DNA from: a virus
DNA: 25,589 nt
Direction: 5' to 3' (one strand)
IMG/VR virus record: IMGVR_UViG_3300027714_000110
Location: 1 to 25,589 of that record
The translations under genes and the position numbers were made by a program. Shown here piece after piece: positions 22,482 to 25,589 of this stretch. Under the pieces are notes generated by a model that was given only the letters and a program-made list of their open reading frames with translations, made no database searches and had not been told where the DNA came from. Each line of letters starts with the position of its first letter. The stretch's first letter is position 1.

Positions 22482-22486
22482 GGAGG
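22455..22486 (+). repeat. 32-nt identical 3' end block, copy 1
   Basis: The last codons, stop and following GGGAGG of the receptor-binding gene are identical to 25362-25393 at the end of the second copy. The block carries the ribosome site of whichever gene follows, here the gene at 22493, there the third MTIERK gene at 25400. It would serve well as a recombination junction. Confidence 0.85.
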
Positions 22487-22492
22487 AACATC

Positions 22493-22729
22493 ATGAGTAA
22501 AGCAAGAGACTTTGTTGAAAACAATAGAGGTGTAACCTCAAACATACAAACACAATTAACAAGCGGTGGTGCTATAGCTAGTAAAGTTATATCCGCCAAC
22601 ACTACAGTTGCTGGAGATTCCCGATTTGAAACGGGTAATGATCTTGATATAGCAGCAGCAGCAACTTTAGAAGTACCCTTAACTAGCCTAATAGAAGTTA
22701 AGTTATTCGGCACAATTAAACAACTTTGA
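22493..22729 (+). CDS. Short MSKARD-type tail fibre protein
   Basis: A 78-residue protein beginning MSKARDFVENN, an opening I recall from the N-termini of many marine phage fibre proteins. The rest (SGGAIASKVISANTTVAGDSRFETGNDLDIAAAATLEVPLTSLIEVKLFG) is beta-rich with no enzyme motif. It has GGGAGG 6 nt upstream of the ATG. In other phages this start is usually fused to a longer protein; here the stop at 22727-22729 comes early and the next gene follows after 10 nt, its GAGG overlapping the stop. It may be a small adaptor, or the detached N-terminus of a formerly larger fibre. Confidence 0.65.
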   Translation: MSKARDFVENNRGVTSNIQTQLTSGGAIASKVISANTTVAGDSRFETGNDLDIAAAATLEVPLTSLIEVKLFGTIKQL

Positions 22730-22739
22730 GGAAAATACA

Positions 22740-23492
22740 ATGCCTTTAAAACTTTTAACAACTAATGGCTCCATTACCTTAACCGCAGAAGATGGTTCTG
22801 GTAATGTATCTGCAACTCTTCCACGGGCTGGCTTCCTAGCAGCTAATGGAGTAACTAATGCCAACTTTACTGGCGCAGACCTAGAGATAGGCAAAGGAGG
22901 CACAGGTGCTTCCAGCGCAGGTGCAGCACGAACTAACCTAGATGTAGACCAGGCAGGTACTAATTTACCTAAGTCTGGTGGGGCCATGACAGGTGCTATC
23001 ACTACCAACTCTACCTTTGATGGAGTAGACATTGCAGTACGGGATGCAGTATTAACATCTACGACTACTACTGCAGGAAATGCTAATACCCTTGCAGCAG
23101 CAGCTTTACCTAAAGCTGGTGGCACTATGTCTGGATTAGTCAATATGGCTGATCAAATTGTACAGCGTCCAGTGTTAAAAGACTACGCAGAAACCAAAGT
23201 AGCTATGGCTGCACACGCAGTTGACCTTGAGCTAGGCAATGTATTTACATACACATTATCTGGTGGGCAGACGCTTACCTTTACTAATCCAGCAGCTAGT
23301 GGCACAGCCTGTAGCTTCAGCCTTATTATAACTAATGGTGGTTCAGCTACTCTCACGTACCCATCAAGTGTTGATTGGGCAGCAGCAACAGCCCCTACGC
23401 TAACAGCGTCAGGCATTGACATACTTACGTTTACTACTATTGATGGTGGCACGATCTGGTATGGAATAGTTTCTGGCTTGGCAATGGGGTAG
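22740..23492 (+). CDS. Tail fibre protein sharing its C-terminal domain with the 324-residue fibre
   Basis: A 250-residue protein. Residues 1-60 (LKLLTTNGSITLTAEDGSGNVSATLP, then a GKGGTGASSAGAARTNLDV segment typical of fibres) differ from the Mtd-like start of the 19572-20546 protein. One 33-residue-type repeat follows (GAMTGAITTNSTFDGVDIAVRD), then the same 110-residue C-terminal domain (VLKDYAETKVAMAAHAVDLELGNVFTYTLSGGQTLTF ... GGTIWYGIVSGLAMG). Protein identity in that domain is high although many third codon positions differ. GAGGA at 22728-22732 precedes the ATG. A receptor-binding-type gene follows directly, as in the first cassette. Confidence 0.75.
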   Translation: MPLKLLTTNGSITLTAEDGSGNVSATLPRAGFLAANGVTNANFTGADLEIGKGGTGASSAGAARTNLDVDQAGTNLPKSGGAMTGAITTNSTFDGVDIAVRDAVLTSTTTTAGNANTLAAAALPKAGGTMSGLVNMADQIVQRPVLKDYAETKVAMAAHAVDLELGNVFTYTLSGGQTLTFTNPAASGTACSFSLIITNGGSATLTYPSSVDWAAATAPTLTASGIDILTFTTIDGGTIWYGIVSGLAMG

Positions 23493-23495
23493 AGT

Positions 23496-25388
23496 ATGAC
23501 TATCGAAAGAAAGTTGTTAGGTACTAGCCCCAGTGGTGGTGGTGCGACTGATGTTGCAGATGTGTTTAGTACGTATTTGTGGGCGGGTAATGGTGGTAGT
23601 CAGACTATTACTAACGGCATAGACCTTGCGGGTGAAGGGGGTATGGTTTGGATAAAAAACAGAACTAGCTCCAGTACCCATTCTGTACATGATACTGAGA
23701 GAGGTGTTCATAACGCCATACGGCCCGACACTACTCATGCATCAGGAAGCCAAGACCCATATGGCGTGAGTGCGTTTAACTCAAATGGGTTTTCTTACGG
23801 TAGTGGTGGACACAACAATAACCAAACTGGGCAAGACTACGTAAGCTGGACATTCCGTAAGAAGAAAAAGTTCTTTGATGTTGTAACCTATTCTGGAAAT
23901 GGAGTTACAGGTCGTCAGATAGCACATAATCTTGGTGGGCCTGTGGGCATGATTCTTATCAGATCTACTAATACTAGTAACGATTGGCAAGTGTGGCATA
24001 CAACTACTGGAGCAGCAGGTGCTATGCAATTAAACACAACTGCTGCTGTAAACAATAGTGTATATTGGTGGAACAATACCAATCCTACCAGCACCCACTT
24101 TACATTAGCCGCACGAAACCAATCAAATAATAGTGATGCAGTATACGTGGCCTACCTATTCGCTGACAACTCCTCAGAAGATGCAGACGATCAGATGATC
24201 AAGTGTGGTGGCTATACGGGCAACGCTTCCACACTACAAGATATAAATCTCGGATGGGAGCCGCAGTTTCTAATAGTTAAAGATTCCTCTGCTAGTGGCG
24301 GCTGGTATATGTGGGACAGTATGCGAGGTTGGTTAGGTGGCGCAAATAATGGTGACGGACACCCTTTATATACAAACCAAGCTAGTGCTGAATTTAATAA
24401 TGATGATGTAGGCTTATTATCAAATGGTTTTCAAGTAGCAGATGCTCTTAACACTAACAGTAATTCATACATCTACATGGCAATACGTGCCCCAATGATG
24501 GTTGAGCCAGAAGCGGCTACTGATGTGTTTTCTCTGACCAACGCCACTGGGGCTGTTATACACAATGTTGGATTAGTGCCAGATATGGCAATCTGGACAA
24601 ACACAGCGTCATCAGGAAACAACCGACAGATAGGTAGCAGATTAATTGGTGATTCATATTTAAGAACTAATACTAGTGCTGCTGCATCTAATGCTGGTCA
24701 GGGATGGGATGAGAAAACTGGATATTGGCAGAACCCTAATCATGCTTCAAATATAAATCTTTTGTGGAAACGGGCAAAAGGCTTCTTTGATGTGGTTGCT
24801 TATTCTGGTACTGGTTCTGCAAGAACTATACCTCACTCTCTTGGTGTAGCTCCAGAGATGATATGGGCTAAAAAGCGAAATAATTCTAGGGATTGGGGTA
24901 CAGGTTTTGCTTCGCAAGGATGGACTAAAAGAGGGCCAGCTTTAGACCAAAATGAGACGTCCTATGTTACTAGCGTTTTATGGAATAACACAGCCCCAAC
25001 AGATAGTGTTTTCTCTGTGAGTGGTTTAACACATATAAATGGTTCAGGCGACACTTACATAGCCTACCTCTTCGCCACACTAGCTGGCATATCTAAGGTC
25101 GGCAGCTACACTGGCAACGGCTCTAGCCAGACGATTAACTGTGGGTTTTCAGCAGGGGCAAGATTTGTCTTAATCAAGCGCACTAACGCTACTGGCTCTT
25201 GGATGGTCTTTGATACAGCAAGGGGTATTGTCGCTGGTAATGACCCTTATTTTTACTTGGATTCTTCTTCTGCTCACATTACGGACGAAGATGCTGTTGA
25301 CCCTCATAGTTCAGGTTTTATTATAAATCAAACCAATGGAGATCAGAACGTGTCTGGCTCAACTTACATCTTTTACGCAATCGCATAG
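23496..25388 (+). CDS. Receptor-binding-type tail protein, repeat copy 2 (DUF7483-like)
   Basis: This 630-residue paralogue of the 20550-22481 protein has the same six-unit build. Unit openings include WAGNGGSQTITNGIDLAGEGGMVWIK, VVTYSGNGVTGRQIAHNLGG, CGGYTGNASTLQDINLGWEP, VVAYSGTGSARTIPHSLGV and VGSYTGNGSSQTINCGF. The fourth unit is the most divergent: DVFSLTNATGAVIHNVGLVPDMAIW lacks the YTGNG motif. Unit interiors differ much from copy 1, while junctions are identical in blocks of 19-40 nt. The gene starts right after the fibre gene at 22740-23492 (stop TAG, GAGT, ATG not far from GGGG) and ends with the shared 32-nt block. Likely role: alternative or additional host-surface binding. Confidence 0.75.
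   Translation: MTIERKLLGTSPSGGGATDVADVFSTYLWAGNGGSQTITNGIDLAGEGGMVWIKNRTSSSTHSVHDTERGVHNAIRPDTTHASGSQDPYGVSAFNSNGFSYGSGGHNNNQTGQDYVSWTFRKKKKFFDVVTYSGNGVTGRQIAHNLGGPVGMILIRSTNTSNDWQVWHTTTGAAGAMQLNTTAAVNNSVYWWNNTNPTSTHFTLAARNQSNNSDAVYVAYLFADNSSEDADDQMIKCGGYTGNASTLQDINLGWEPQFLIVKDSSASGGWYMWDSMRGWLGGANNGDGHPLYTNQASAEFNNDDVGLLSNGFQVADALNTNSNSYIYMAIRAPMMVEPEAATDVFSLTNATGAVIHNVGLVPDMAIWTNTASSGNNRQIGSRLIGDSYLRTNTSAAASNAGQGWDEKTGYWQNPNHASNINLLWKRAKGFFDVVAYSGTGSARTIPHSLGVAPEMIWAKKRNNSRDWGTGFASQGWTKRGPALDQNETSYVTSVLWNNTAPTDSVFSVSGLTHINGSGDTYIAYLFATLAGISKVGSYTGNGSSQTINCGFSAGARFVLIKRTNATGSWMVFDTARGIVAGNDPYFYLDSSSAHITDEDAVDPHSSGFIINQTNGDQNVSGSTYIFYAIA
25083..25122 (+). repeat. 40-nt identical block shared by the two receptor-binding genes
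   Basis: Identical to 22173-22212 in copy 1. It encodes the junction into the last unit (AGISKVGSYTGNG). Other identical blocks of the pair are 20538-20557 with 23484-23503, 21252-21271 with 24189-24208, 21569-21593 with 24506-24530, 21858-21876 with 24765-24783, and 22455-22486 with 25362-25393. Confidence 0.85.
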
Positions 25389-25399
25389 GGAGGCATATA

Positions 25400-25589
25400 A
25401 TGACTATCGAAAGAAAGTTATTAAGTACCAGCCCTAGTGGTGGTGCGACTGATGTTGCAGATGTGTTTAGTACATTTTTGTATACTGGTAATGGCGGCAC
25501 TAATGTTATTAATAATGGAATAGACCTTGCTGGTGAAGGCGGTATGGTCTGGATTAAATGTAGAAATGTTACCAATAACCATTACATTG
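25400..25589 (+). CDS. Receptor-binding-type tail protein, repeat copy 3 (3' end beyond window)
   Basis: An open frame of 63 codons from ATG 25400 to the window end. It begins MTIERKLLSTSPSGGATDVADVFSTFLYTGNG and continues INNGIDLAGEGGMVWIK, clearly the same family as the two upstream proteins and closest to copy 2 at its start. GGGAGG at 25388-25393 is the ribosome site. Unlike the first two copies it has no separate fibre gene before it; it follows copy 2 directly. The remainder cannot be judged. Confidence 0.8.
   Translation, partial: MTIERKLLSTSPSGGATDVADVFSTFLYTGNGGTNVINNGIDLAGEGGMVWIKCRNVTNNHYI

Noticed and set aside
19572-25589. Diversity-generating retroelement, suggested by the Mtd-like N-terminus
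   Set aside because: No reverse transcriptase and no template/variable repeat pair with adenine-specific changes is seen; the repeats differ at all base types.

Overview
The window is a stretch of the late, virion-structural half of a tailed double-stranded DNA phage. Every supported gene is on the plus strand, the genes are packed with 1-8 nt overlaps or very short gaps, and the order is the classical one: terminase large subunit (5' end outside the window), portal, scaffold, major capsid protein, connector/tail genes, internal (ejected) virion proteins, then tail-fibre and receptor-binding proteins. A P22-type portal, an N4-gp56-type capsid protein, very large internal virion proteins and the absence of any tape measure, sheath or baseplate set point to a podovirus-like (short-tailed) phage. 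The AGGAG-type ribosome sites and the style of the fibre genes (MSKARD, Mtd-like N-terminus, repeated Y-[ST]-G-[NT]-G lectin-like units) suggest a Gram-negative, probably marine, host; this is inference. No integrase, repressor, lysis, replication, RNA polymerase, tRNA or CRISPR locus is visible.

Layout. 1-4542: DNA packaging and procapsid genes (TerL, portal, acidic scaffold, a small conserved protein). 4543-4830: the only sizeable non-coding gap, 288 nt. It holds a putative extended -10 promoter, a run of hairpins with a shared ACGA-type loop, and two TTATAAG inverted repeats; I read it as a structured 5' leader of the capsid gene. 4831-5994: major capsid gene followed by a strong intrinsic terminator, so the capsid gene looks like its own transcription unit. 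5997-8085: a small hypothetical gene, two connector-type genes and a GNAT-like protein. 8078-17222: four genes for internal virion proteins, ending in a 1887-residue protein with an HEIGH zinc-peptidase motif in its middle and a polyvalent-protein-like helical C-terminus. 17217-17294: a second promoter region carrying a third TTATAAGC inverted repeat. 17295 to the end: fibre module, including an 18-residue-period repeat protein and a tandem array of receptor-binding cassettes (two complete, a third cut by the window end).

How the genes would work together. TerL packages DNA through the portal into a shell built on the scaffold from the capsid protein. The connector genes close the head and form the short tail. 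The internal proteins are packaged and ejected to build a channel through the host envelope, where the peptidase-like domain could act on the envelope or on host proteins. The fibre array sets host range. The array shows blocks of perfect nucleotide identity at domain boundaries separated by diverged domain interiors, which looks like ongoing recombination of receptor-binding modules.

The least explained and most interesting items are the structured leader of the capsid gene, the three TTATAAG inverted repeats that occur only in the two promoter gaps, and the exact 18-residue periodicity in the protein at 17669-18268. All family names are from recall of motifs; no database search was possible.
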